A stretch of 64,000 bases of DNA, from positions 186,001 through 250,000 of the forward strand of contig JAVDCA010000002.1 in assembly GCA_030848545.1 (NCBI GenBank). The letters are read 5' to 3'. The stretch's first letter is position 1, and each line of letters begins with the position of its first letter. The DNA is from Astrobacterium formosum (lineage in GTDB: Bacteria > Pseudomonadota > Alphaproteobacteria > Rhizobiales > Xanthobacteraceae). Positions 50,409 through 59,258 of this stretch are shown one piece after another. The translations under genes were made by a program, and so were the position numbers. A model generated the notes under the pieces. It did no database searches and had not been told where the DNA came from. It saw only the letters and a list, made by a program, of their open reading frames with translations.

Positions 50409-52328
50409 TCAGACGCGGCGGTTCGGCCGTGCAGGACCGGTCAGGCGAGCGGCAATCAGGCCGAACACGCCCGCCGCCATCGTCAACCCGATCTCCAGAA
50501 AGTACTCGCGGCGGCTTGTCCGTCGGCGGTCGGCGGCGGCGATGATTGCGGCAAGACAGAGCGACAGTGCCCAAGCGCTTCCAGGTCCGGCGGCAAAAAG
50601 CCATTCCAGCCGATCTCCTCCGCGTGCTTCGAGCCGGATTTCGAACGGGATGAACGCGCGCACGACCAGTTCTCCCCAACCGCGCCGACGCTCGGGCGCG
50701 GCCCGCGCGTAGAAGTCGAACGGCGTCAGGTCGGGGGTCAAGGCGGCGGCGCGGGCGCCGGCGGAGTTGCTCCACGCCGCCGTCGGGGCGACCGGATTCA
50801 TGATCAGCCGGTAATCCATCGTGTCCGGGTCGTAGCCCTGCGTCGGCATCGGCAGCAGGCGGTAATCTTCCCTGCCGATCAGGAACAGTCTCCCGTCGCG
50901 GGTGAGAAGAAGCCCCATGAACCGCCGCTGCGCGTTCTCGACGATCTGGATGCTGCGGATGGCGAGATCGGCGGGGATCGGCGTGCGAACGATTCGCGGC
51001 CGCCCCTGCGCCCGCTTGACGTGGAACACGACCCCGTTGGCGTCGACGACGAGATATCCGTCGTCGAACGGCTTGAGAATGGTCGCGCGTCCCTCGACCA
51101 GCCGGGGCGGAAACGCGAATCCCAGTTCCTTCAGGGCATCGGTGAAAATCCGTGTCGTCTCCTCGTCGACGGCGAGCGTGTCGACATTGAGGAACTCGAT
51201 GCGATCGGCAGAGAATCGGAAGATATCCTCGGGAAACTGGAGGCGAGCTTGTCCGGGCTCGGATTCGAGCAGGGGATGGACCGCAATGTCGACGCGGCGG
51301 TCGGCGAGGTCGCGCGGCTTCAGTTCGAAGATCATCCGCTCGGCGGTCAGGGCGCGACGATCGAAAGCCCGCCCGCCGATGGTGACCGGCAGCAGGCCCC
51401 AGACCTCCATGTCGCGGTTGTAGATGAACGGCAACAGAGTCTGGAAGGTCCTGCGGTCGAGTTCCTGACCCTCCCGGGTCGCGTGCCGGAACTCGTGATC
51501 GTGGAGATGCTCACGGAAGACGAAGGTCCGGGATACAGGACTGAAGAATATCTGGGTCTCCTCCCTCTGCGCATCGAACAGCGTGCTGGTCGCGATCGGT
51601 GCCATGAGGGCGCAGACAGTGACGAACAGGACGATCGCAACCGGCCGGCCAACGCCCGGGATCGTTCCGTCGCCGCCGCGGAATCGACGCGCCACCCAGG
51701 GAACGGCGGGCACGAACAGAAGCGCAAGGACGACCAAGCCTGAGATCGCGTCGTGATAGGCACCCGGGCGCGCCGAGAGGTGACAGAGTGCGCCCACCGC
51801 GGCGGTGACGACGAGCCAGGCCACGCGCCGGATCGCGTGCGGCTCCAGCATGGCGGCGACGCCGCCGAAATACGCCGCGATGCCGGCGACCATCCACGGC
51901 GCCGCCGCAGACAGCGCGCTCGTCACGAACTCGACCGGAAACCAGGCGCCGACGATCACAGCCAGCGCCGCGGCATTGAGGGCGAACAGCACGGCGAGGA
52001 CCGCCGTTCCCGCCGCGACATGAAAGAGGATCAGCCGGTTGGTCGCGATCGGCAGGTGCAGCGACAGGCGCAAATGCCCGCGTGCCACCTCCGGCGCGAA
52101 CTGCATGAACGCCAAAAGTGCGCCGATCACCAGCGGGACGTATTCGAAGTCCGCAATGGTGTTCTGGCCGATCCGCCCCACCTGATAGAACACCATCTCG
52201 GCGTGTTCGAGAGTGAATTTCCGCCGCAGCACCATCGCGAAATAGACATGGAACGTGGCGCAGCCGAGAACGATGGCGGCGAGACGACCGCGGAGCTTGA
52301 TCCACTCCTTGAGGAACAGGGGTCGCAT
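50409..52328 (-). CDS. ABC transporter permease with large periplasmic/beta-propeller-like region (DUF4857-like)
   Basis: 639 residues. First half: membrane helices from about residue 17 (AAIVLGCATFHVYFAMVL, FEYVPLVIGALLAFMQFA, LILFHVAAGTAVLAVLFALN and others, about six to eight). Then a long extracytoplasmic stretch (about 240-575) with repeated strand-like pieces such as DDGYLVVDANGVVFHVKRAQ and LLLTRDGRLFLIGREDYRLL, and a C-terminal helix pair (WALSLCLAAIIAAAD, EIGLTMAAGVFGLIAARL). Resembles DUF4857 permeases from memory; substrate unknown. The start overlaps the ATPase stop (TGATG). Third gene of a three-gene operon. Confidence 0.75.
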   Translation of the reverse strand: MRPLFLKEWIKLRGRLAAIVLGCATFHVYFAMVLRRKFTLEHAEMVFYQVGRIGQNTIADFEYVPLVIGALLAFMQFAPEVARGHLRLSLHLPIATNRLILFHVAAGTAVLAVLFALNAAALAVIVGAWFPVEFVTSALSAAAPWMVAGIAAYFGGVAAMLEPHAIRRVAWLVVTAAVGALCHLSARPGAYHDAISGLVVLALLFVPAVPWVARRFRGGDGTIPGVGRPVAIVLFVTVCALMAPIATSTLFDAQREETQIFFSPVSRTFVFREHLHDHEFRHATREGQELDRRTFQTLLPFIYNRDMEVWGLLPVTIGGRAFDRRALTAERMIFELKPRDLADRRVDIAVHPLLESEPGQARLQFPEDIFRFSADRIEFLNVDTLAVDEETTRIFTDALKELGFAFPPRLVEGRATILKPFDDGYLVVDANGVVFHVKRAQGRPRIVRTPIPADLAIRSIQIVENAQRRFMGLLLTRDGRLFLIGREDYRLLPMPTQGYDPDTMDYRLIMNPVAPTAAWSNSAGARAAALTPDLTPFDFYARAAPERRRGWGELVVRAFIPFEIRLEARGGDRLEWLFAAGPGSAWALSLCLAAIIAAADRRRTSRREYFLEIGLTMAAGVFGLIAARLTGPARPNRRV

Positions 52329-53236
52329 CAGTAGCTTCCGGTGTAGCCGACGAAGGCGTCCTCGAGGCTCAGCGGGACTTCGCTCAGCCGGGCGGGGTCG
52401 ATGCCCGCATTTTGCAGCGTCGTGCCCACGACGTCGGCGGGGTGGAAGGCGTAGATCGACCATGTGCCGTCCGCCTCCCGCTCGACATTGTGGAGCAGGC
52501 CGCCGGCGCGCAGATCCGCGTCGGGCGCCATCAGGCGGAAACGGCGAAAGCTCCCCATGAATTCGTTCAACGGACCGAGATAGGGCGAACCGCCGCGACG
52601 CAGCAGAATGACGTCGTCGACCAGACGCTCCATATCCTGGACGACGTGCGAGGTGACGAACACCGTCTTGCTGCCGGCCCGGGCGTGATGGACGAGATGA
52701 TCGAGAAAGAGACGCCGATATCCGGCGTCGAGCCCCATGGTGTAGTCGTCGAGGATCAGCAGGTCGGGATCCTGCGCGAGCACCGCCGCCAGAACCACTT
52801 GCGAACGCTGTCCCTCCGACATATCGCCGATGCGGTGTCCCGGCGGCAGCCCCAGGCGGTCCATGAAATCGCGAAATACCGCTTTCCGCCATCGCGGATA
52901 CCACGGCGCCAGGAAGCGCTCCGTTTCCTCGATGGTCAGGAATTCGTAGGCGAGGTGGCCCTCGAACACCAGGCCGATCCGGCGTTTGGTCGGCGCCGAC
53001 AAGGCATGGGACGCCTCCCCCAACACACGACATGTGCCCGACACGGGGGCGAGAAAGCCCATCAGCAACTTGATCAGCGTGGTCTTGCCGACTCCGTTCT
53101 TGCCGAGGAGGCCGACGATCCGTCCCGGCTCGACCGAGAAGCTCAGCCGGTCGTGGACGACCTTGCCGCCATATGCGTAGCACAGATCCTCGACCACGAT
53201 CGGGCGGTCGCGCACGGCTTCCCGATCTTGGCTCAA
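52328..53236 (-). CDS. ABC transporter ATP-binding protein
   Basis: About 302 residues. Walker A GLLGKNGVGKTTL, Q-loop region IGLVFEGHLAYEFLTIEE, signature DMSEGQRSQV (SEGQR rather than SGGQ), Walker B LLILDDYTMGLD (Asp where the catalytic Glu normally is followed by PT: here DDYTMG), H-loop FVTSHVVQDM. The SEGQ signature and DDYTMGLD are characteristic of CcmA/NatA-like exporters with gliding- or bacitracin-type permeases. Start TTG 53236 overlaps the stop of the preceding small gene (TTGA), implying coupling; GTG 53215 is an alternative. Works with the permease at 50409-52328. Confidence 0.85.
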   Translation of the reverse strand: MSQDREAVRDRPIVVEDLCYAYGGKVVHDRLSFSVEPGRIVGLLGKNGVGKTTLIKLLMGFLAPVSGTCRVLGEASHALSAPTKRRIGLVFEGHLAYEFLTIEETERFLAPWYPRWRKAVFRDFMDRLGLPPGHRIGDMSEGQRSQVVLAAVLAQDPDLLILDDYTMGLDAGYRRLFLDHLVHHARAGSKTVFVTSHVVQDMERLVDDVILLRRGGSPYLGPLNEFMGSFRRFRLMAPDADLRAGGLLHNVEREADGTWSIYAFHPADVVGTTLQNAGIDPARLSEVPLSLEDAFVGYTGSY

Positions 53237-53658
53237 TGGATATCCGTCCCCGGCAGGCGAATCTGATGTCCGGCACCGCCGTCGAACAGCACCGTGAAGG
53301 CGCCGGAGGGTTTGGTGAAGACGAACTCCGACTGCTCGCTCATCGTGCCCTCGATCAGCACGTTGCCCGAGCGATCGAGAACCACGAGCCTGACGCCGGC
53401 CGCAGTCGCCCCATCGGAGAAGCCGCCTTCGCAAAGGATGGTGCCGTCACCATTGTCGTAGCACGAACACAGCGGTGTATGCGCATTCGCGGCCGCCGGA
53501 ACGAGCATGCAGCAGGCGATCGCGAGTGCGAGCGCCACCCGGCCCGCGCCGTCGCGGCGCTGCGGATCGATCGCCCCCGGCATGGCCAGCCCGGAGCCGG
53601 CGGCGAATCGTGATCGGCGGCGATGGGACGTCACCCCGTTTCGCGACCGAACACGCAT
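53233..53658 (-). CDS. small exported Cys-containing protein (HTPLCSC family)
   Basis: 141 residues. Long basic N-terminal region (RSRNGVTSHRRRSR), then a hydrophobic signal segment VALALAIACCMLVPAAANA with predicted cleavage after ANA, leaving a mature protein of about 60 residues starting HTPLCSCYDNGDGTILCEGG and continuing as a beta-sandwich-like domain (LVVLDRSGNVLIEGTMSEQS, FTVLFDGGAGHQI). Cysteines at the CSC and LCEGG positions plus the N-terminal His could bind metal or form disulfides. ATG 53658 has AGAGGAG 7 nt upstream. First gene of the operon with the ABC ATPase and permease. Function unknown. Confidence 0.75.
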   Translation of the reverse strand: MRVRSRNGVTSHRRRSRFAAGSGLAMPGAIDPQRRDGAGRVALALAIACCMLVPAAANAHTPLCSCYDNGDGTILCEGGFSDGATAAGVRLVVLDRSGNVLIEGTMSEQSEFVFTKPSGAFTVLFDGGAGHQIRLPGTDIH

Positions 53659-53806
53659 GGCGTACTCCTCTGGAACGACGTCCGCCGTGCGAGACGCCGG
53701 ACCGATACCATCGATTTGACAGCACATGTATTTCGGTTACATCGCGAATATTTGGCGGTCAAAGACGAAAAGTATTGTTTGCATGTATTGTAAAGTACAT
53801 TATCTG

Positions 53807-53821
53807 GCATACTACGTATGC
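53807..53821. promoter_or_regulatory. palindrome in the AT-rich upstream region of the ABC operon
   Basis: GCATAC-TAC-GTATGC is a perfect 6-bp inverted repeat inside an unusually AT-rich stretch (about 53720-53830) that lies 65-175 bp upstream of the small exported protein gene. A TGTA...TACA pair flanks it at 53784-53799. It is a candidate operator for a repressor or metal sensor; no known consensus is claimed. Confidence 0.4.
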
Positions 53822-53965
53822 GATATCAGCGCGCGCCGTCTATTCGACCGCATCCCGTGGAGGCATACGGCGATTGACCGACCTGCGAGGCGCAAGACTT
53901 TCGCCGGATTCCGGGATCACATTGGTTTTGAATTGTCGCCCGGAAACGATCGAGCGAATTGATCC

Positions 53966-54160
53966 TCATCGGTGCGCGACGTCGGCCCGCGTCGGCGTGC
54001 GCTGGCCTGCCACGTCGCTCAACAGGTGCTCGGCGGGTATTTCCAAAGACCACCTGAACCCGTCGGCCGCGAAGCCGCTCCCGACCTTGCCGCCAGAGGC
54101 GGCGGCCATGAAGCACTCCATCGCGGCGCTGCCAAAACCCTTGCGCTCGGGCTGTTCGAG
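53966..54160 (-). pseudogene. remnant of an HWE histidine-kinase C-terminus
   Basis: The frame reads EQPERKGFGSAAMECFMAAA, then GFRWSLEIPAEHLLSD, matching the last catalytic-domain segment of the intact kinase at 54862-58155 (about 37 of 50 residues identical by eye). No kinase sequence lies upstream of it; the frame continues into unrelated DNA. The nucleotide copies (54010-54157 and 54918-55063) are roughly 80 percent identical and in the same orientation, flanking the two DUF genes as direct repeats. It is a decayed fragment, not an expressed kinase. Confidence 0.8.
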
Positions 54161-54272
54161 CGTTAACGGGCGGAGCGCTACGCTGTACCGGCGGCTCCGC
54201 GCAACAGCCGATGTTCCAACGTGCCCAATGGGCTCAAATGCGGCAGAGATTCTACCCATCGCGGGATGAGGA

Positions 54273-54608
54273 ATGACGCTGCTCCCGAATTCAAACGCCG
54301 CAGTCCTCGATGTGCACAAGCTCGAGGACTATTGCCTCAGCAGCATCCATCCTCGCGGCCGTCATAAGGCTCGTGTCTTTCGCCAAGCGCTTGGAATCGA
54401 TCGCGATCAGGCAACTTGGCTGCGGCGAATATTATTGGAGGCCGTACAGGTCTGCGAGGCGGCCGCACTGTCTCGTACCGGTTTCGGGCAGACCTGGAGA
54501 GTGGACTGTCCGATTGCGCGACACGGGAGAAACGCTGTGGTAAGAACGATCTGGATCGTCAAGAATGGCGACGATCGGCCGCAATTCGTGACCTGCTGGA
54601 TCTTGTGA
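54273..54608 (+). CDS. DUF6883-like protein
   Basis: 111 residues starting MTLLPNSNAAVLDVHKLEDY and CLSSIHPRGRHKARVFRQAL, ending VVRTIWIVKNGDDRPQFVTC. This matches the pattern LPN.. A..D..KL..YLLS..HP.G..KA and VWIV...D.PRFVTAYP of DUF6883 proteins as I recall them. Small basic cytoplasmic protein of unknown function; related domains occur in polymorphic-toxin contexts. ATG 54273 follows GATGAGGA closely. Its stop overlaps the start of the DUF4926-like gene (TGATG). Base composition is lower in GC than the surrounding core genes. Confidence 0.72.
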   Translation: MTLLPNSNAAVLDVHKLEDYCLSSIHPRGRHKARVFRQALGIDRDQATWLRRILLEAVQVCEAAALSRTGFGQTWRVDCPIARHGRNAVVRTIWIVKNGDDRPQFVTCWIL

Positions 54609-54838
54609 TGTCTGCTCGCGAGCAATTTGAAGGCAGCGTTTCCCTGCTGGACGTCGTTGCGCTTCTGGACGACCGACCGGCCGACCGGCTGGCCCGGGGA
54701 CAGGTCGGCACCGTGGTCGAATTCGTCGCCGATGATGTTGTGGTGGAATTCAGTGACGATGGCGGACGGGCCTACGCGATTGTCCCGTGCCGGCGAGACG
54801 AACTGCTGATCCTGCACTACGTGCCGTCGGCGGCCTAG
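54608..54838 (+). CDS. DUF4926-like protein
   Basis: 76 residues: MSAREQFEGSVSLLDVVALL, then DRPADRLARGQVGTVVEFVA and EFSDDGGRAYAIVPCRRDEL ending LLILHYVPSAA. The order LLD.VAL..D.P..GL..GQ.GTVVE..., EFSDD.GR.YA....A.LL.LHY matches DUF4926. ATG 54608 overlaps the DUF6883-like stop, so the two are translationally coupled. The longer frame starting at 54416 reads through the DUF6883 gene in a shadow frame. DUF4926 and DUF6883 genes are often adjacent, suggesting a two-component unit such as an inhibitor or toxin-antitoxin pair; this is inference. Confidence 0.75.
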   Translation: MSAREQFEGSVSLLDVVALLDDRPADRLARGQVGTVVEFVADDVVVEFSDDGGRAYAIVPCRRDELLILHYVPSAA

Positions 54839-54861
54839 CGAAGACGGCCACCCCGGACTTT

Positions 54862-57800
54862 TCAATGCATAGCGCGGCGTGCCGGCGGCACGCCCGGCCC
54901 TGCGGTACGCGCACTTGCTTCGCTCAACAGGTGCTCCGCCGGGATTTCCAGCGACCAGGTGAAGCCCTCGGGCGCAAAGCCGCTCTCGACCTTGCCGCCG
55001 AAGGCGGCGGCCATGAAGCGCTCGATCACGACGCTGCCGAAACCCTTGCGCTCGGGCTGCTTGACGCGCGGTCCGCCGCTTTCCGACCACCGCAGGCGCA
55101 CCCTCTGCCCACCTTCCGCCTCGACCAGATCCCAGTGGATCGCCACCTTGCCGTGACGGGCGGCGAGCGCACCGTATTTGACCGCGTTGGTGGCGAGTTC
55201 GAACAGCGCGAATCCGAGATTCTGGACCGCGTCCGGCTTGAGGATCAGGTCGGGCCCGGAAATGTCGAGGCTCGCGCCCTCCTCGCGCACGAACGGGGCA
55301 AGCTGGGCACCGACCAGATCGCGGATCGAGGCGCCGGCCCAGTCCTCGCGCACCAGAAGATCGTGCGAGCGGGCGAGCCCGTGCAGGCGGCCCATGAAGC
55401 GGCCCTCGAAATCGTGAAAGTCGCCGGAGTGCTGCATGGTCTGCCGCGCCATGGCCTGCACCACCGCGAGCAGGTTCTTGGAGCGGTGCGACAGTTCGCG
55501 CATGACGAAATTCAGGTGCGCCTCATGCTCCTTCTGGGCGGTGATGTCGGTGTTGGTGCCGAACCAGCGCACGATGTGACCGTGGCTGTCGCGGATCGGC
55601 ACCATGCGGGTGAGGAACGGACGGAAGGCGCCGTCGGCGCCCTTGAGCGGGAAGGTCATGTCGAACGGTTCGCCGGTCGAAAGCGAACCTTTGAACCGCG
55701 CCAGGACGTCGGGAAGCACGGCCGGATCGTGCACGGACTGCCAGCCCCAGCCCTCCATCTCCTGGGGCGTCGCGCCCGTGTATTCGTACCAGCGTTCGTT
55801 GTACCAGAAGATCCATCCGTCCGGATCGGCCATCCAGGCGAGTTGCGGGATCGAGTTCGCCAGCGTGCGGAACTGCTGCTCGCGTTCGGCCAGCGTCGCC
55901 TCGGCGCGCTTTCTTTCGGAAATGTCCTCGGCGACCACGTTGATGGCGGCGATCTCGCCGGCGGCATCGCGCAGCGGATACCAACTCGCCAGCCAGATGA
56001 TGGGCTCATCGGGACTGATGCCGGTCGTCCCGGCGACCTCGACGCCGAGCACCGGCTTGCCGCTCTCCATCACCGACCTGAAGACGGCTTCGGTCTGCTC
56101 GGCGATGGCCGGTATCACCTCGACGACGCTGCGGCCGATGTGATCCTGCGGGCTGATGCCATCCATCTCGGCGATGCGATTGTTGACGTGCACGAAGCGG
56201 AAGCGGGTGTCGAACACGGCGAGGCCGACCGGCGCCGTGCGATAGATGGCCTCGAGCTCGGCGACGCTGCGGCGCAGCCGTTCTTCGCTGTCCATCAGGG
56301 CCCGCTCGCTGTGTCGGCGTTCGGTGATGTCGCGGGCGATGGTGGAAATGCCGATCACGGTGCCGTCGGAGGCGCGGATCGGAGCGGCGTCGAGGGAGAC
56401 TTCCACCAGCGTGCCGTCCTTGCGGCGACGGAGCGTCTCCAGGCGCATGTTCTGGCCGGCACGTGCTGCCGCGATCTTGCGCTCCAGTTCCGGCAGGCGG
56501 TCCGGCGGAATGAGGATCGACAACGGCTTGCCGACGACCTCGGCCGCCGTATAGCCGTAGAGCCGCTCGGCCGCCTGGTTCCAGGTCAGGATGGTGCCAT
56601 CGAGGGCAAGGCTCTTGATGGCGTCGCCCGAGGAGGCCACCAGGGCCGCCAGATGGGCGTTGGCCATTTCGGCGTTCTTGCGTTCGGTGACGTCGAGCAC
56701 CATGGCGAGGGCATAGCGGGCGACGCCCTCCTCGTCGCGCACCGCGGCGCCCGACACGTGCACCCAGACGCTGCGTCCATCGTTACGGACCCAACGGATC
56801 TCGGTGGCCTCGGCCTTCTCGCCGCCCGCGAGGGCGCGCACCAGATCATGGGCCCGCGGCCGGTCGTCCGCGTGGGTGACGTCGAGGACGGTCTTGCGGT
56901 TCATCTCGGCCGCCGGAAAGCCAAGCATGTCGCACAGCCGCGCGTTCACGACCACGAAGCGGCCGCCGAAGTCCATGACCGCCACAGCGGCAGTGCTCTG
57001 ATCGAAGATGGCGCGGAAACGTTCGTCGCTCTCCCGCATGGCCGATTCGGCCCGCTGCCGGTCCCGCGACGCCCGGCTCAGCGCCGCCCCGACGGCGTTG
57101 AGTTCCCGCAGCCCCGTATCGGTTGACTCGGCGATACCGCCGGTGCCGATCTTGGCGGCAGCGTCCTCAAGTCCGGCGATGGAGCGCGAGATCCACTCGC
57201 CCAGGATGGCGCCACCCGCCAGGGCGAGGACCGAGAAGAGCACCAGGTTCCAGAAAACCTGCTGGGCCCATTCGCGCATGGGCGCCTCGAGCACCGGCAC
57301 CGGCACCGACACGGCGGCCGTCCAGCCATTGGGGAGCCGCCGCCAGCTGGTGAGGCTGTCGACGCCGTCGAGGGTCGTGGTTTCGGCGCTGCCGTCGGGG
57401 CGCGCCGAAATCTGTGTCCAGAACGATTCGCTCGTCGACTTGCCGACGAACTCGGCCGGATTGCGGCTGCGCGCCACGATGGCACCTTTGCGATCCACCA
57501 GCACGCCCAGCCAGCCGGCCGGTACGGCGTGGCGCACGATACCGCCTATCATTTCGACCGGCAGGGTGCCGGCCAGCACGAGCTCGTCGCGCCCAACAGG
57601 AACCAGCACGGCGACGACGAACTGGCCATTGATGGTGCTCCGGAACAGATCCGATTCGATCGGCTGGCCGCCCGAAAGGGCGGCGCCCACATCCGCGGCG
57701 AGCACAGACGCTTCCAGCACCGTGCCGTAGGGTCGCAATGTGTTGAGGAGATGGGCGCCGTCGCCACGCAAAAGCGCCACGCGGCCGGCGGAGCCGTCCA

Positions 57801-58155
57801 GGGCCTTGGTCGCCTGGGCGTGGAAGGCGGCGAGATCGCCGTCGAGCAGCGCCGGCGACGTCGCCAAAGCCCGCATCTGCGCCCGCTTGATCGCCAGCTC
57901 GCGGCTGATATCGGCGGCGATCGTGTCGGCATATTGCTGACCCTGCCGCTCCAACGCCAAGCGCCGCTCGACCGCGGCGGAGCGGTACTGAAGCGCGATG
58001 AAGACCAGTGCGGGCAGCACCATGCTGAGCGCAAAACCGGCAAGCGCCGTGCGTACCGGCCATGGTCGCTGCCAGAACTGCCGCTGCCAGAACCGCCGCT
58101 TCCCATGCTCGCGGCGACCAGCGGAGGCGTCGGTCGTGGTCGAAGGTCCCCGCAA
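54862..58155 (-). CDS. HWE-family sensor histidine kinase with four PAS domains
   Basis: 1097 residues. Order seen: TM helix 36-55, extracytoplasmic sensor (about 56-300, Cache-like, with WLGVLVDRKGAIVARSRNP), TM helix 302-322, a linker of HAMP-like character, four PAS/PAC units starting near 380, 500, 632 and 760 (LDVTERKNAE, ARDITERRHS, AEDISERKRA, NTDITAQKEH mark PAC ends), and an HWE kinase core with His890 in MRELSHRSKNLLAVVQAM, N-box FELATNAVKYGAL (about 986-995) and the WSESGGP that gives the family its name. The TTG at 58155 is the apparent start; no ATG precedes the first TM helix. No response regulator lies nearby. Confidence 0.9.
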   Translation of the reverse strand: MRGPSTTTDASAGRREHGKRRFWQRQFWQRPWPVRTALAGFALSMVLPALVFIALQYRSAAVERRLALERQGQQYADTIAADISRELAIKRAQMRALATSPALLDGDLAAFHAQATKALDGSAGRVALLRGDGAHLLNTLRPYGTVLEASVLAADVGAALSGGQPIESDLFRSTINGQFVVAVLVPVGRDELVLAGTLPVEMIGGIVRHAVPAGWLGVLVDRKGAIVARSRNPAEFVGKSTSESFWTQISARPDGSAETTTLDGVDSLTSWRRLPNGWTAAVSVPVPVLEAPMREWAQQVFWNLVLFSVLALAGGAILGEWISRSIAGLEDAAAKIGTGGIAESTDTGLRELNAVGAALSRASRDRQRAESAMRESDERFRAIFDQSTAAVAVMDFGGRFVVVNARLCDMLGFPAAEMNRKTVLDVTHADDRPRAHDLVRALAGGEKAEATEIRWVRNDGRSVWVHVSGAAVRDEEGVARYALAMVLDVTERKNAEMANAHLAALVASSGDAIKSLALDGTILTWNQAAERLYGYTAAEVVGKPLSILIPPDRLPELERKIAAARAGQNMRLETLRRRKDGTLVEVSLDAAPIRASDGTVIGISTIARDITERRHSERALMDSEERLRRSVAELEAIYRTAPVGLAVFDTRFRFVHVNNRIAEMDGISPQDHIGRSVVEVIPAIAEQTEAVFRSVMESGKPVLGVEVAGTTGISPDEPIIWLASWYPLRDAAGEIAAINVVAEDISERKRAEATLAEREQQFRTLANSIPQLAWMADPDGWIFWYNERWYEYTGATPQEMEGWGWQSVHDPAVLPDVLARFKGSLSTGEPFDMTFPLKGADGAFRPFLTRMVPIRDSHGHIVRWFGTNTDITAQKEHEAHLNFVMRELSHRSKNLLAVVQAMARQTMQHSGDFHDFEGRFMGRLHGLARSHDLLVREDWAGASIRDLVGAQLAPFVREEGASLDISGPDLILKPDAVQNLGFALFELATNAVKYGALAARHGKVAIHWDLVEAEGGQRVRLRWSESGGPRVKQPERKGFGSVVIERFMAAAFGGKVESGFAPEGFTWSLEIPAEHLLSEASARTAGPGVPPARRAMH

Positions 58156-58301
58156 TTCGCACCTGTCGCAATCGCGACCGCACCGGATCGCCCACGGCCG
58201 GATGGTCGCCGGCTGCCACCCATCCCGTATTGTAGATGCGCACTCGCCTGTGTCGCAACGGTGGCGGCGCGCATCATCCCGGCCAGCGGCCGGCGTTTAT
58301 T

Positions 58302-59258
58302 CTAGGGTTCCAGTCCGGTCGGAACGTTCTCGCCTTCGCTCGTGAGCGTCATCCCGGCCATGAGCGCCATGGTCTCGGCCAAGGCGGCAAAATCCTGGGC
58401 CAGATAGGCCTGCGGATCCTCTGTTCGCGTCGCGGCGCCGAAATGGGCCTGCAGCATCTCGCGCGTCGCCGCCGTCACCGGCATGGGGACGTCGAGTTGA
58501 CGACCGAGCGCGAGACCGAGGTCGAGGTCCTTGCGCAGGAGTTCCGGCGTGAAGGTGGTGGTCCAGTCGAGATTGACCAGCGCCGGCGACTTGTAGGCGG
58601 TGAACATGGAGCCCATGACGCTGTTGTTCATGAACGCCAGGAAAGCGTGCCGCGGCACCCCCATCTTATTGGCCAGAAGCGTGATCTCGATCAGGTTCTC
58701 GATGACGACGCCGAGCATGACATTGTGGGCGATCTTGCATACCCGCGCCAGCTCGCCCTCGCCCACATAGGAGACGCCGCGCGGCGCGAATGATTCGACG
58801 AACGGCGTGACGGCCTTGACCGCCGCCGCGGCCCCCGAAGCCACCGCCGACAGTTTTCCGGCCTTGATCACCTTGGCGTTGCCGGACACCGGGCAGGCCA
58901 CGAAGGTGGCGCCCAGGCGGGCGATCTTCTCCCGGATCGCGGCGGACTCCTCCACCGAGATGGTCGAGCAGTCGACCACGATGGGCGGCACCTTGGCGTC
59001 GGTCAGCGCCCCGCCGGGACCGAACAGGACCTCATCGAGGTCGTGGCCGGTCGACACGATCGTGAACAGGATATCGACGGAGGAAAGATCGGTCGGCTTG
59101 TCGACCGCCCGGGCGCCGAGCGCGGCGAGCGGCTCCGCCTTGGCGCGGGTGCGATTCCACACCGATACGCGGTGGCCCGCCCTGACCAGCCGTTCCGCCA
59201 TGGCGGAGCCCATGCGGCCCGCGCCGATCCATCCGATGGTCTGCCCCGCCTCCGCCAT
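58302..59258 (-). CDS. 3-hydroxyisobutyrate dehydrogenase-like NAD(P) oxidoreductase
   Basis: 318-residue beta-hydroxyacid dehydrogenase. N-terminal Rossmann GWIGAGRMGSAMAERLVRAG, VDCSTISVEESAAI, ACPVSGNAKVIKAGKLSAVA (DAPVSGG-type substrate motif with changes), catalytic Lys in ELARVCKIAHNVMLG. Would oxidise a short 3-hydroxy or 2-hydroxy acid; the exact substrate is open. ATG 59258 with GGGAGAGGG upstream; the frame runs on upstream over the intergenic and into the ior gene antisense and is not coding. Divergent from the molybdenum hydroxylase genes. Confidence 0.88.
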   Translation of the reverse strand: MAEAGQTIGWIGAGRMGSAMAERLVRAGHRVSVWNRTRAKAEPLAALGARAVDKPTDLSSVDILFTIVSTGHDLDEVLFGPGGALTDAKVPPIVVDCSTISVEESAAIREKIARLGATFVACPVSGNAKVIKAGKLSAVASGAAAAVKAVTPFVESFAPRGVSYVGEGELARVCKIAHNVMLGVVIENLIEITLLANKMGVPRHAFLAFMNNSVMGSMFTAYKSPALVNLDWTTTFTPELLRKDLDLGLALGRQLDVPMPVTAATREMLQAHFGAATRTEDPQAYLAQDFAALAETMALMAGMTLTSEGENVPTGLEP

